The notes beneath the pieces were generated by a model, which was not told the DNA's origin, did no database searches, and saw only the letters and a list, made by a program, of their open reading frames with translations. DNA of 64,000 nucleotides from Desulfobulbus_C sp964551175. GTDB taxonomy: Bacteria; Desulfobacterota; Desulfobulbia; Desulfobulbales; Desulfobulbaceae. Made by a program: the position numbers and the translations under genes. This document shows positions 27,486 through 37,141 of the stretch, piece after piece. Within the stretch, counting starts at the first letter, position 1; every line of letters begins with the position of its first letter. The DNA lies in contig CAZKBZ010000002.1 in the NCBI GenBank assembly GCA_964551175.1, forward strand, positions 1-64,000, given 5' to 3'.

Positions 27486-28877
27486 ATGAAACAACCTTCA
27501 GACTTCTTTCAATTTTCCCGGCCGAATTTTCTGTCCAGAGAATTGTATCCGATCCCCGACAAGAAGGATCTGCAAATACAGCTCCCCTTGATCGGAGGAG
27601 CTGTAATCCTGTATCTGCTGACTCTGGCCTTTCGTTCCTGGCCAAATCTGATTCACCCCGGAATGTATATGGAAGATGCCACCCATTACTTTAATATATA
27701 CTATGGAGGTAATCGCGACCTATCATTTATACTGCAACACCCCAATGGATACTATAATATCTTGAACAATCTGGTCGCCTGGCTTTCCTCAAAACTCGAC
27801 GTTCGGATGGTGACATGGGCATACCATCTCTTTTCCCTAACTACCGGTATTGTATGCGCTGTTCTCTTCCTCTTTACCGGATTGATAAAAAATCGCCTGC
27901 TGCTGCTTATCACCCCGATAGTCTTGGGCCTTTCCAGCATGAACCATATTTACTACTACACCTCTCTCACCTTTCAAATGTATAATGTTGTTATTATACT
28001 GCTCATCCTCCTGTTTCTGCCCGGACCGGAATCATTTTTCAGTCTGGTTTGCAAAACAGCCCTGGCTACTCTTCTTATCTGGTCGGGTCCATACTCCGTA
28101 GTTGCTGTACCTGTCTCCCTCGTCAGCATGGTCATGTTCAAAGGAAAATACAGAAATATATGGCTTATGTGGGTCATCATATGTTCTATCGGTTACTCCC
28201 TTTCCGTTCAAGGAGGGATGATACGTTTAGCGACGTTCAGTGATGCGGGTGCCAGACATTCAATGATTTCAACCCTGTTTACAAAAATTTTCTTCATGGA
28301 TATGCTGGGATCACTCTCAACGTATAAGATGAGTATCTTGTTGTTGATCATTGCGGCCATTTTTCTTTTTCTAAGAAAAAATTCCACCTATCTGAAAATT
28401 TCAATATTACTGTTTGGTATTATCATCGGATCACTGGCACCCCTGTTTCTAAGCGTCAAGTACCTGCTTTATCAGCAAGTCTTTCCCTGTCACATCTATA
28501 TCGCTCAATTCTTCTGGCTGGTCTTTGTTCTCTATACGATCGATCAATTCATGCCGGTACTGAAAAAAACAGCACATTTTTTCCCCCCTGCAGTTGTCGC
28601 TGCCATCCTCTGCTTTGTCCTTGCGGACAATCTCAAACATCCGGCAAAAGGAAAACGAGAAATTATGACAAATTTACCGGATTTTCTTGCAACCATACAC
28701 AGAGTCGAACAGCTATCTCTTATTGATAACAACCAATACGTAGTGTTGAAAACCAACAACATTATTCCCAAGGGCATGCATCCCATGGTACGGGTTGGCA
28801 GTCTGCGCCATGATGCTCGTCGTCTGCGCCGATCTGAAGTAAAAATATCAAAGGGGAAAGAGTTTATCATCGACTGA
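27486..28877 (+). CDS. Large multi-pass membrane protein, possible GT-C enzyme (paralogue of 21777-23174)
   Basis: The product has 463 residues and about eleven membrane helices. It shares the order and wording of several motifs with the protein encoded at 21777-23174: PGMYMEDATHYFNIYYGGNR after the first helix, LSSMNHIYYYTSLTFQMY, WSGPYSVVAVP, FLSVKYLLY and a short soluble tail with MVRVGSLRHDARRLR, against VRVGSSCKDARPVRVDELK in the partner. The tail similarity rules out chance hydrophobic resemblance. The family is not one I can name. It is alone on its strand, divergent from the DUF2142-like gene. Confidence 0.72.
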   Translation: MKQPSDFFQFSRPNFLSRELYPIPDKKDLQIQLPLIGGAVILYLLTLAFRSWPNLIHPGMYMEDATHYFNIYYGGNRDLSFILQHPNGYYNILNNLVAWLSSKLDVRMVTWAYHLFSLTTGIVCAVLFLFTGLIKNRLLLLITPIVLGLSSMNHIYYYTSLTFQMYNVVIILLILLFLPGPESFFSLVCKTALATLLIWSGPYSVVAVPVSLVSMVMFKGKYRNIWLMWVIICSIGYSLSVQGGMIRLATFSDAGARHSMISTLFTKIFFMDMLGSLSTYKMSILLLIIAAIFLFLRKNSTYLKISILLFGIIIGSLAPLFLSVKYLLYQQVFPCHIYIAQFFWLVFVLYTIDQFMPVLKKTAHFFPPAVVAAILCFVLADNLKHPAKGKREIMTNLPDFLATIHRVEQLSLIDNNQYVVLKTNNIIPKGMHPMVRVGSLRHDARRLRRSEVKISKGKEFIID

Positions 28878-29045
28878 TGTTGGGAAAAAACTCTATCAGG
28901 GGTAACCACAAAACCTCGAAAAAGTTCTCCAGCACCCCTTGGAATCCGCCGGTCCTCCTGAACGAATCAGGGCCAGCAGAAGCCTATTGCAAACTCTATG
29001 TAGATTCAACGACATATTGCCGGTAACGCGAAATGATTATTTCTT

Positions 29046-30569
29046 TCATTCATCTTCCTCTTCTCCTAACTGTTCAACCACCCTTTTTTTTGAAAACCTC
29101 ATGGCCGATGCAAGCAAATATTCCAGGGAAGGTTGTGGTTTGACCATGATAAGAAGCTGATAACTGAACAATGAAGGTCGAAGCCTGATAAAAAAACCAT
29201 GCAGAGAGGAAAAAAGCTCTGCCAGCCATGACGAAGAAAAAACTAAATGATACGGGATCGCCAACCCATGGACTTCGCTGACAGTGAAATTGTTTTGAGA
29301 AAATAAACGCTTAATTGATCGCAAAGTAAACAGACGGAAATGACGCAGGTTTATAATCCCTTTTCTGGTATACGAAAACCTTCCGAACAATAATGTTATC
29401 CGTGTCAGCAAAAAAGCGATATTTCCCACGGCCAGGATTATTTCTATTTCTGGACAATATCGACACTTTTCACTGAGCCTTGACAACATTTTTTCCGGTT
29501 GCCGGGCAAGGTCAGTATCATCCAGCAATATCAGATAGTCAAAGCTGTCAAAGTTTTTACATTCCTCATTAAGCAAACTTTTTCCATCAATTACAACCTC
29601 GCTCCCTTTTTCCAGTAGACGTAAACGTAATGATTCGCTACTCTCACCTAAAATCAGTATCTTCGAAGCTGCCGGCAGTACCTGCACGATAAGATCTTCT
29701 GCATTTTTTGAATAAATTCTTTCCTGGTCAGCAGATTCCGGTGCACAGTCAAATTTTCGATCATAAAATATATGATAACGCTGTACCTGTGACTGAGTTG
29801 TCACTTTGAAAACATTCCAGGCATAGGCGATACCATTCACATGGCAAATCTCATCACCATAAAACGTAGGAATAGGCAATTCTCGTATTCGATAGCCGGC
29901 AATGACAAACTGAATAATGATTTCAGTATCAAAATGAAAATCATTGCTGTTCAACGCAAAGGGAACACCTGCAAGAGCGCTTGTAGAATACAGGCGATAA
30001 CCACTGTGAAACTCACTCAAGCTCGAGCCAAGCATTCTATTTTGAAACCATGTCAAGACCTTATTCCCTGCAAATTTATAAAGTGGCATTCCTCCCTTCA
30101 GGGCTGAAAATCCTTCAAGCATGCGGGAACCGAACACTGCTTCCGCCTCACCCTCAGCAAGGGGTTTCACAAGTTTCGGAAGACATTCCGGTGCATACTG
30201 ACCATCGCCGTGGACCAAGGCGACCCAATCAAAACTATTGGCAATGGCGTAGTGAAAACCTATTTTCTGATTTCCACCATACCCCTGATTTACGGGATTA
30301 AACAATACTGTAATCTTAAAAGGAACAAGACCGGCACGGCGGGTCAGCTCACTGCACCTGAAGGTTTTATCCTGGGAGGCATCATCTATGATCAGTATTT
30401 CTACTTCGTAGTTGTCAGCAAGATGACCGGGAATACGCTTAAGGACATCCTCAATGGTCTGCTCGGCATTGTAAGCGACAATAAAAACCAGAAGACGTCC
30501 TCTTCTTGAAGGACCTGCCTTACCCTGTCTTTCAAAAAAAATTGTCTTCCGCTCGGTCTCTTTCTGCAT
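29046..30569 (-). CDS. GT2 glycosyltransferase fused to a methyltransferase-like domain
   Basis: The product has 507 residues. Residues 25-265 form a family 2 domain: LVFIVAYNAEQTIEDVL, IIDDASQDKT, NQGYGGNQKIGF, VHGDGQYAPE with the DxD-like motif, and FHSGYRLYS. Residues 290-480 resemble a class I methyltransferase: KILILGESSESLRLRLLEKG stands at the AdoMet-binding loop but lacks the usual Gly-rich D/E-x-G-x-G-x-G spacing, and NLRHFRLFTLRSIKRLF is typical of the C-terminal part in these fusions. The methyltransferase half may be inactive. It is the last gene of block C. Confidence 0.82.
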   Translation of the reverse strand: MQKETERKTIFFERQGKAGPSRRGRLLVFIVAYNAEQTIEDVLKRIPGHLADNYEVEILIIDDASQDKTFRCSELTRRAGLVPFKITVLFNPVNQGYGGNQKIGFHYAIANSFDWVALVHGDGQYAPECLPKLVKPLAEGEAEAVFGSRMLEGFSALKGGMPLYKFAGNKVLTWFQNRMLGSSLSEFHSGYRLYSTSALAGVPFALNSNDFHFDTEIIIQFVIAGYRIRELPIPTFYGDEICHVNGIAYAWNVFKVTTQSQVQRYHIFYDRKFDCAPESADQERIYSKNAEDLIVQVLPAASKILILGESSESLRLRLLEKGSEVVIDGKSLLNEECKNFDSFDYLILLDDTDLARQPEKMLSRLSEKCRYCPEIEIILAVGNIAFLLTRITLLFGRFSYTRKGIINLRHFRLFTLRSIKRLFSQNNFTVSEVHGLAIPYHLVFSSSWLAELFSSLHGFFIRLRPSLFSYQLLIMVKPQPSLEYLLASAMRFSKKRVVEQLGEEEDE

Positions 30570-30617
30570 ACATCACCTTGTACCACCAGCAACCCTATAC
30601 AATGCTTTACAGGCTGT

Positions 30618-30866
30618 CTATTTTTCTCTCTTGATCCTTTTGTATAAAGCTGTCAAACGGTCTTCATGGGGTATCATGAGACGGAACAAAGGCCTGCCAA
30701 CACGATGAAGAACCGTTAACACCACGAGGCACCTAATGCCCGGTCCTCCTCCCAGATTCCCCATGGGCAGGAGTTTATTCAAAGTTGATATTCTGGTTAT
30801 CCTGCCTATCTCACCCCTGCCAAGATCAAACTGTTTTCCAGTAACCCGTACCTCTTTCATAGACAT
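30618..30866 (-). CDS. Small hypothetical protein
   Basis: The product has 82 residues, basic, with no signal peptide or membrane helix and no motif I recognise. Its ATG overlaps the stop of the upstream HAD-like gene by one base (TAATG), which suggests coupled translation and is the main reason to accept it. A second ATG two codons later could be used instead. Confidence 0.5.
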   Translation of the reverse strand: MSMKEVRVTGKQFDLGRGEIGRITRISTLNKLLPMGNLGGGPGIRCLVVLTVLHRVGRPLFRLMIPHEDRLTALYKRIKREK

Positions 30867-32923
30867 TATTCACGTAACCGCTGCTTGATGGTTGACAGAA
30901 AAAATTTTAACCTGATAAAAGGATTATAACGAAGGTATACCTCAGGGTAATCCCAGAGATGCAGCTGCTTTCTTACCGCCTGGTCCTGGCCTTTTCCTGC
31001 TCCGCAAAAATCATCAAGATGGTACCTGTGTTTAATACCTGCTACTTCTGCTGATCGTGGAAAGGCCAGACGGCTGACAAGCAGATAATTAAGCCATGGT
31101 TTTACATCTGCAACAGTATACCCCATTAACAGTGCCGCTGATCCATATTGCGATGCCCCGACAAGAATCCCCTGCTGCAGGGGCTTGAAATAGGTGTCCT
31201 GCTCTTTTTCTGCACGTCCTGTACTGTCCTCCTGATCACGAAAAACAAGTTCACACCCTGTTTCGGTAAGACGGTATCCATTCAACGTTGGATGGGGGGC
31301 ACGACAGGCCTCCTCAAACAAATCCCTGGCATAGAGAATGCTGCTTCCTGCCAGATCAAAACGGTCCCTATCATACAAGATTCCTGAAATTGAATTCTTC
31401 CGGGTGGTCGGGTAGTCGACACCACGGGTAGCAGCAAACAAAAAACCGTGACAGACCGGAACATCCCGGCGGTGTTTGACAGCATCAAAAAGAAACCGCT
31501 GTATCGTTCCCAACCATCCGATATCCACAAGGGCGACATTAGAATATTCAAAAAATCCCTCGCTCTCCAGGTAAGCTTCCAGGGCCTTGCCGGCATCTGC
31601 AGTCTGTCGTTTGACCTCATTCTGGAACTCAGGATCGTCAAGAATCTCATTAAAACGCAACCTGTTTTCCGGTTTAAAGCCGTCATGATGGGGACTCAAA
31701 GGCGTATCTGGTTTGAGCTTATGCCTCTTGAGATGAACAACAAAGGGTTCCACCTCCAAAGAAAAAACTCTGCAGACATCACGGAAATCACGGTTACCTG
31801 CAGGAAGAAATACAATATCCGCATTACTCCTCACCAACCCCTGATGGGCGCAAGCGGCTCCTGCAAGCGCCATTCTGCTGACATAGAGATAGGAAATATC
31901 AGGGAGATCGGCCAAAGGGAACAAAACTGGAATCACCTGCTGCCAGATCCGTTGAAGCAGCCAACCTTCTCGAGAGAAAAAAAATAGCCGTTTTATATTG
32001 TTTTCAATACATTTTTCAGCTACCCCCTGGACAAATGCCGACAACAAGGGAGCAAGAACATTATATCCATATACATACAACGGCGAACAATCTCTATTCT
32101 CTTCTTCAAGGGGCAGCATAATCTGCTGCAGAGCGCGCCCTCTCCAGAGGGGTTTTCCCTGGGAATAGTTGATATACCGTTTAACAAGTGCCTTGCGCAA
32201 CTTTTCGTTACTGTCGCGCAGTACCAATGCACATATCCCCTTCTCAGCAGGTCGCAATCCATCAGAAAAAGGATTATCTCCAATATGCAGCCAGTCGGAA
32301 TAATCAAGTCCGAAACGCTCTGCAAGCAGAGGGAACGCCTTACCGGAAGCCTTGGCGAGGAAACTGTCTGCTGAAGAGATGACAGCCTCCACATAGTCGA
32401 GAAATCCAGCATGACGAATCAAGACCTTTAAATGCTCGGCAGGAAGGTAAATATCAGACACCACGAAAATTCGCTTACCGGTAGCATGCAGATGCTTGAG
32501 CCAGCCAACGAGTTGGCCGCGGGCAACCAGTACCCTGTTTTCCATGGAAAGTTCAAAAGCTGTAACCTGTGCAAGGAGATTCTCATCACCATGTTCAGGG
32601 CCAAAAACTTCCTGCAAAACAGACGACATGAATTGAGGATAGCAGGCTTCGTGATCATCAAAATCCAGGCCCGTCAATCGCCTCTGTTCTTTTTCAATGG
32701 TATCGCGCAGCTCCTGCACTCTGTACCATGGGAACAATATTCCTCGCTGCCGGGCCATTTTGGAAATATAATGGGCCACCGGAACCTTAACCATGTCCGG
32801 GTCATGGATACGACGTATCAACAGGGTGTCAAACAGATCAAAGGTGACAGTCCCACAGTCTTCAGCCAGGGGAGCAGCCGCAGAGAGCAAAGAGGGAATA
32901 CTATAAAATGTTTTCCAGTTCAT
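30866..32923 (-). CDS. HAD-superfamily protein with extended C-terminal region (COG5610-like)
   Basis: The product has 685 residues. The HAD motifs are in the N-terminal 260 residues: TFDLFDTLLIRR (motif I), FVVSDIYLP (motif II), a Lys in LAKASGKAF (motif III) and WLHIGDNPFSD (motif IV). The remaining 400 residues match no domain I can name but look globular; VALVDIGWLGTIQRFLFDA near residue 475 is well structured. Related long HAD proteins occur in polysaccharide and glycosyltransferase clusters. The product could be a phosphatase acting on a sugar phosphate; substrate unknown. Confidence 0.78.
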   Translation of the reverse strand: MNWKTFYSIPSLLSAAAPLAEDCGTVTFDLFDTLLIRRIHDPDMVKVPVAHYISKMARQRGILFPWYRVQELRDTIEKEQRRLTGLDFDDHEACYPQFMSSVLQEVFGPEHGDENLLAQVTAFELSMENRVLVARGQLVGWLKHLHATGKRIFVVSDIYLPAEHLKVLIRHAGFLDYVEAVISSADSFLAKASGKAFPLLAERFGLDYSDWLHIGDNPFSDGLRPAEKGICALVLRDSNEKLRKALVKRYINYSQGKPLWRGRALQQIMLPLEEENRDCSPLYVYGYNVLAPLLSAFVQGVAEKCIENNIKRLFFFSREGWLLQRIWQQVIPVLFPLADLPDISYLYVSRMALAGAACAHQGLVRSNADIVFLPAGNRDFRDVCRVFSLEVEPFVVHLKRHKLKPDTPLSPHHDGFKPENRLRFNEILDDPEFQNEVKRQTADAGKALEAYLESEGFFEYSNVALVDIGWLGTIQRFLFDAVKHRRDVPVCHGFLFAATRGVDYPTTRKNSISGILYDRDRFDLAGSSILYARDLFEEACRAPHPTLNGYRLTETGCELVFRDQEDSTGRAEKEQDTYFKPLQQGILVGASQYGSAALLMGYTVADVKPWLNYLLVSRLAFPRSAEVAGIKHRYHLDDFCGAGKGQDQAVRKQLHLWDYPEVYLRYNPFIRLKFFLSTIKQRLRE

Positions 32924-32947
32924 TTCCGGCCATTACACTGAAAGAGC

Positions 32948-35329
32948 TTATGTGGTTGCGGCCAGTCGGAGACGACAATATGCCAGAAAGGCAACAATAT
33001 AAATCAGTATCGCTGCGATAAGAGTTACACGGAATCCTGAACAAATCGACAACAGAACACTGCTTAACCCACCTATAACAGTGAACAAACCATTCATTGC
33101 CCATGCCCAGGCTATGGCCCCCTGCGGCTGATCTTTGATGGTCATAATACCAAGAGGGAAAGGCATACCCATGAAAAAACCCACCGGAAAAATCAAAACA
33201 ATTGCGGCAACAATACGAACAAGTGTTGGAGACTGCAGAAACAACTCAAAGTAAGCGGGATAAACCAGCAACAGGAGAAGATTAGTCAACAGGACTCCTG
33301 TGAAGGGGATCAACCAGCGGTTTCCGGGTGATATTTTTATTTTTTCCGACACAACACTCCCGATACCGGCAGCGAGCAGAAGGGCAAACACCACGACTGA
33401 GTAGGTGTACAGGGGATAGCCGACCAGTTTCATAAAGATCTGGATAAAAACCAGTTCAACAATAATAAACCCGGCTCCCAGGCAGGAAAAATAGATAAGG
33501 GAGGCTACTTTCCCCGGCCAAGATGCCTTGCCAGCTGTAGAAAAAAACATTGGTATAAGTATGAAGAGCATTGTGAAGACAAGGGAGGCAAAACCGGTAA
33601 CTATCAAATGAATTACATCAGATGGAATCCAGCTCTTCTTCAGCTGAGAGTTAATTAATGACGCAGTGGAATAATTAAGATAATTTTCCGGATCGGCTTC
33701 AAGCCTGTCAAAGGATTTTCGCAGGAAATTAAAATATGGTTTGTTATCTGTGGACGCTGCAAGATGATATTTAGCGTTGCGAATCGTATCGCGGGAAAGC
33801 TCACCTGTAAAAAATTCAGCTGACAACATTCCATCTTCAGGGTTAAGGGGATTTACCACAGGTTTCATTACTGAAGGAAAATAGGACATCAACTCATCGA
33901 GTTCTTTCTCTGTCCATGGCTCCATCTTAATGAGCAAGGTAGGCAGGTTATCCTGGAATCCTTTTTTCACTGCCTCCACTACAACAATATATTTATGAAA
34001 ATCTGTTCTGCCAAGTTCCTTCCATGCCAGAGCAGCAGTGGCAACCATTCGGGGATAGACATGATGGTTGATATGCAGGATACCGTCTTTTCCCAGATGA
34101 GTGAAGTACTCTTTATAGGCTTCCGCTGTCTGCAGATACGTTGTCGCCATGGCTCCGGTGCCTGCAGCAATACTGGAGCTGGTATGATTGCTGTACATCT
34201 GGATGATATCATATTTCTTGTTACTTGAACGCAGGAAGCTGCGACCTTCTCCGCGCAGTGCGTTTACCTTGGGATGATTAAAGATATTTCCGTTATAGTC
34301 AGCATAATTGGTCTTACCGATTTTAATTACATAGCCAACCAGTTCCACCGCATCCACATGTGCCGCGCCGAACATCAAAGCGGCCTTGGTTTCCGAGCCA
34401 CCGGCAGCGCCGATAATAAGAACTTGCTGATTACTGTCTTTTTTCAGAGCATGGGATACCCAAACATTACTGCTGTAAAAATGATATCCCCGGTGATTAA
34501 GGACGTCTGTACGAAGCTGAACAAAGTTACCGTCAAAAGGAATAATAAAAGAAGACTGAGATCCACCGTCATAGGCTATATGTTTCATTTTTCCATAATC
34601 AATAACGTCTATTTTAGAGATTGGATCCCAATGGGATAACTCTATAAGACCTCGATCTCTGGCTCCTTTTACACCACGCTTATCAATATGATCCTTGAAT
34701 TCAAAATAGCCGTCGTTGAAAAAAGGAACAGCAGCAAGTACCACAGCCAGTACCACAGTGACCGCAGTCCACTTGCTGTCAGAGGAGAAACAGCCGGATG
34801 CAAGCAGTCCGAAAGCACCGACAAGAAAAATGACCCCTCCCGGACCAATGGGTGGTAAAAAAGGTATAAGCATCAGACAGCCCACAGCAGCACCTGCCAA
34901 GTCCCAGCAATAAAGCCTCTGGATTCTGTCGGCATAAACGGAAAATACGGTAGTAAATGCAAGACCAGCCAAAAAAAAGGGGGTAATAAGAAACAGGTAC
35001 ATAATAAGAAATAATACTGTCCCTTTCAACGGTGACTTATACAATACATTGAAATCAAAGGGTAACCAGTTCAAAGCTGGAAGGATTGTCAGTGCAAAAA
35101 CAGCAAACAGAAAAGCCAGAATAGAGAGATATCTCCTGGGGTCTGTTTCTTTGTCCAATGGCCGTAGGGAAGAATAAACACCGGAAAGTCCAAAACAGAA
35201 CATTGCCAGAGTGATGACCATGTATGCCATATTGGGATACCATATTACATCAAATACCCGAACCAAAATCAACTCCAGCATCAGTGTGGTCAGAGCCATG
35301 AACATCAGGCCTATACTCATTTTCACCAT
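32948..35329 (-). CDS. Membrane protein with spermidine-synthase-like domain
   Basis: The product has 793 residues from the ATG at 35329, with AAGGA eight bases before it (the TTG one codon earlier is less likely). Six or seven membrane helices fill residues 1-210, a soluble domain of the spermidine/spermine-synthase fold spans about 230-530, and five to seven helices follow. The soluble part has VLIIGAAGGSETKAALMFGA, the Rossmann AdoMet-binding segment, VDAVELVG and KYDIIQMYSNH. Such fusions are widespread but their reaction is mostly unknown; polyamine synthesis should not be assumed. It lies 24 bp before the HAD-like gene. Confidence 0.82.
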   Translation of the reverse strand: MVKMSIGLMFMALTTLMLELILVRVFDVIWYPNMAYMVITLAMFCFGLSGVYSSLRPLDKETDPRRYLSILAFLFAVFALTILPALNWLPFDFNVLYKSPLKGTVLFLIMYLFLITPFFLAGLAFTTVFSVYADRIQRLYCWDLAGAAVGCLMLIPFLPPIGPGGVIFLVGAFGLLASGCFSSDSKWTAVTVVLAVVLAAVPFFNDGYFEFKDHIDKRGVKGARDRGLIELSHWDPISKIDVIDYGKMKHIAYDGGSQSSFIIPFDGNFVQLRTDVLNHRGYHFYSSNVWVSHALKKDSNQQVLIIGAAGGSETKAALMFGAAHVDAVELVGYVIKIGKTNYADYNGNIFNHPKVNALRGEGRSFLRSSNKKYDIIQMYSNHTSSSIAAGTGAMATTYLQTAEAYKEYFTHLGKDGILHINHHVYPRMVATAALAWKELGRTDFHKYIVVVEAVKKGFQDNLPTLLIKMEPWTEKELDELMSYFPSVMKPVVNPLNPEDGMLSAEFFTGELSRDTIRNAKYHLAASTDNKPYFNFLRKSFDRLEADPENYLNYSTASLINSQLKKSWIPSDVIHLIVTGFASLVFTMLFILIPMFFSTAGKASWPGKVASLIYFSCLGAGFIIVELVFIQIFMKLVGYPLYTYSVVVFALLLAAGIGSVVSEKIKISPGNRWLIPFTGVLLTNLLLLLVYPAYFELFLQSPTLVRIVAAIVLIFPVGFFMGMPFPLGIMTIKDQPQGAIAWAWAMNGLFTVIGGLSSVLLSICSGFRVTLIAAILIYIVAFLAYCRLRLAATT

Positions 35330-35381
35330 CAAATCGTTCCTTACAGGGAGGGGAAAGTAAAACGCAATAGTGTGTTGACGC

Positions 35382-36278
35382 TCAGCGCAACCAATTGCCG
35401 ATCGTGTGCAATATACGGTGGGTTTGCTTCTTTATGCCGGGTTCACGAGAAGGGTGAACAACACTTCGTACTTCTGTCAGTTCCTGCTCCAGTTCAACAA
35501 GTCGGTCACAACCGGCTGCCACCACCGCCTGGTATTCTGACGGCAATTTGGCCAACAGGTATTTTCGGATAACCAGCATATCCTGTTCTCGACCTATTAT
35601 TGCTGCTTCACCCAGGGTATTGCCGCCATGAATTCTGTACTGCAGAAGTTTTTTATCGTGGAGGTAGGTTACCTGATCAGGAAAGGCAAGCATTACCCTG
35701 AAAATAAAATCATAATCATGCAAATACCGGAGAGAACAAAATTTCCCGGTTCGGGCAACGGCTTCACGAGTTAAAAAAAGATTTGAAGTCGTAACCATGA
35801 AGTTACCTTTCAGGAAGCCGGTATAGAGATCCCTGGAGTCAAAATAAAACTGACGGTTTTTTGAGTGCCATTGATTCCAGCCAAAATCAGGATCAGATAA
35901 TTCCTGCCCGTTTTCATCAATGGGAATCACATCTGTAAACAGACATTGCGCACCGGTACGGTGTTGTTCTCCCAGCAATACCTCAAGACGGTCGGGCATG
36001 TACACATCATCAGAATTCAGGATAGCAACATATTTCCCACGGGCCAGATCAAAGCCACGGTTAAGAGTATTATAAGCATCTTTATTCTCCTGCCAGAAAT
36101 AGGTTATCCTGGAATCTGTGTACGCCTGAACCACCGCTCCGGTTTGATCCGTTGAGCCGTCATCAATGACCAGCAATTCAAAATCCACCCATGTCTGATT
36201 AAGAACACTATCTATGGCCGGTCCTATGTAACGTTCATGATTATAAGCCGGAATGATCACTGAAACTGCTGGATCCAT
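35382..36278 (-). CDS. GT2 glycosyltransferase
   Basis: The product has 298 residues from the ATG at 36278, which gives MDPAVSVIIPAYNHERYIG; the frame is open 22 codons further up to a GTG without a ribosome site. VIDDGSTDQTG, ARGKYVAILNSDDVYMPDRL (metal-site SDD) and LHDYDFIFRVMLAF are typical of family 2. The donor and acceptor are unknown. It sits between a 372-bp gap and the spermidine-synthase-like gene. Confidence 0.87.
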   Translation of the reverse strand: MDPAVSVIIPAYNHERYIGPAIDSVLNQTWVDFELLVIDDGSTDQTGAVVQAYTDSRITYFWQENKDAYNTLNRGFDLARGKYVAILNSDDVYMPDRLEVLLGEQHRTGAQCLFTDVIPIDENGQELSDPDFGWNQWHSKNRQFYFDSRDLYTGFLKGNFMVTTSNLFLTREAVARTGKFCSLRYLHDYDFIFRVMLAFPDQVTYLHDKKLLQYRIHGGNTLGEAAIIGREQDMLVIRKYLLAKLPSEYQAVVAAGCDRLVELEQELTEVRSVVHPSREPGIKKQTHRILHTIGNWLR

Positions 36279-36650
36279 CTGATTAGTGTATATTAAGTTA
36301 TGGGTATCTTGCAAAATTGCTATTTTGCCCGATTTCTGTGTCACATCGAAAAATCAAATGCTCACAAATGCCTAATATGCTGCGCTTTTATTTTCCGCTG
36401 TTCCTTGAACTCGAACAAAATATCTAATTTTTCAAGGTACCCTTATGCCAAAATACAGGCCGAATAATGTATGTTCGAAAATGAAAATTTTCGTTCGAAC
36501 GCGAGGCAGGCGAAAAAAAAGCAAGCATCTTCATGATATTCTGACAATTCTTTATTCACATCACACCGAGATCAAACACAATACCATTCCAAAAAAGGAT
36601 GCTGGAATTATTCATCAACTTTCAGGAAATATTCTGATCAGAAATATGCT
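36279..36650. other. Gap of 372 bp without a convincing gene
   Basis: AT-rich. A perfect seven-pair hairpin, CGAAAAT (36476-36482) with ATTTTCG (36487-36493) and loop GAAA, is flanked by GTTCGAA-like sequence. No T-run follows it on the minus strand. An 84-codon plus-strand frame at 36445-36699 is not credible as a gene. It probably holds the promoter for the GT2 gene. Confidence 0.5.
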
Positions 36651-37133
36651 TTACACGGCATCAAACTCCTGCCGTGCCAGCCTAACGCCGTCAATATAAA
36701 TCAAAACACTCCATAAGCCATAATATTTTATTTTATAATCTTGTCCCGTCATTAACCGTGTAACTGGACCATTCTGCCATACCTGCAACCAACTAAATAA
36801 TCGATATTTTTTGACTTTATCTTGAACGACAAAATCGTATTCTGACCGCTGCTCCAGTATGCCTGTCGGTGTAATCCAGTCCACCCGCATCGTATGCTTA
36901 CCGGCAGCCAGTCCTACTACGTCAAACACACAATAAAAAGTGTCGTCGAGACTAAAAGACGATTGCTCCCTGACAAATGGTTGTTCTCCATACATAGCTG
37001 AATATACGACCGATACTTGAGTAGAGGCTTGAATAATACTGGCAAACATAAAAAACAGTATTATCCAGAAAACAGTCGCTTTTCTTAGTCGCAAATCACT
37101 ATTGGAGAGCATCACAATTAACCGATTCAACAA
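36651..37133 (-). CDS. Small exported protein of unknown function
   Basis: The product has 160 residues, or 153 if the ATG at 37112 is used. A signal peptide or anchor lies at about residues 17-36 (ATVFWIILFFMFASIIQA). The mature part has VFDVVGLAAGKHTMRVDWI, TPTGILEQRSEYDF and YGLWSVLIYIDGVRLARQEF, which reads as a small beta-sandwich rather than an enzyme. I do not recognise the family. It lies eight bases after the lipoprotein gene and downstream of the O-acetylation pair, suggesting an envelope or polysaccharide role. Confidence 0.65.
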   Translation of the reverse strand: MLNRLIVMLSNSDLRLRKATVFWIILFFMFASIIQASTQVSVVYSAMYGEQPFVREQSSFSLDDTFYCVFDVVGLAAGKHTMRVDWITPTGILEQRSEYDFVVQDKVKKYRLFSWLQVWQNGPVTRLMTGQDYKIKYYGLWSVLIYIDGVRLARQEFDAV

Positions 37134-37141
37134 TACATATG

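Noticed and set aside
36445..36699. 84-codon plus-strand frame in the 36.3-36.65 kb gap
   Set aside because: Lys/Arg/His-rich without fold-like pattern, no ribosome site, and it runs into the 3' end of a minus-strand gene.
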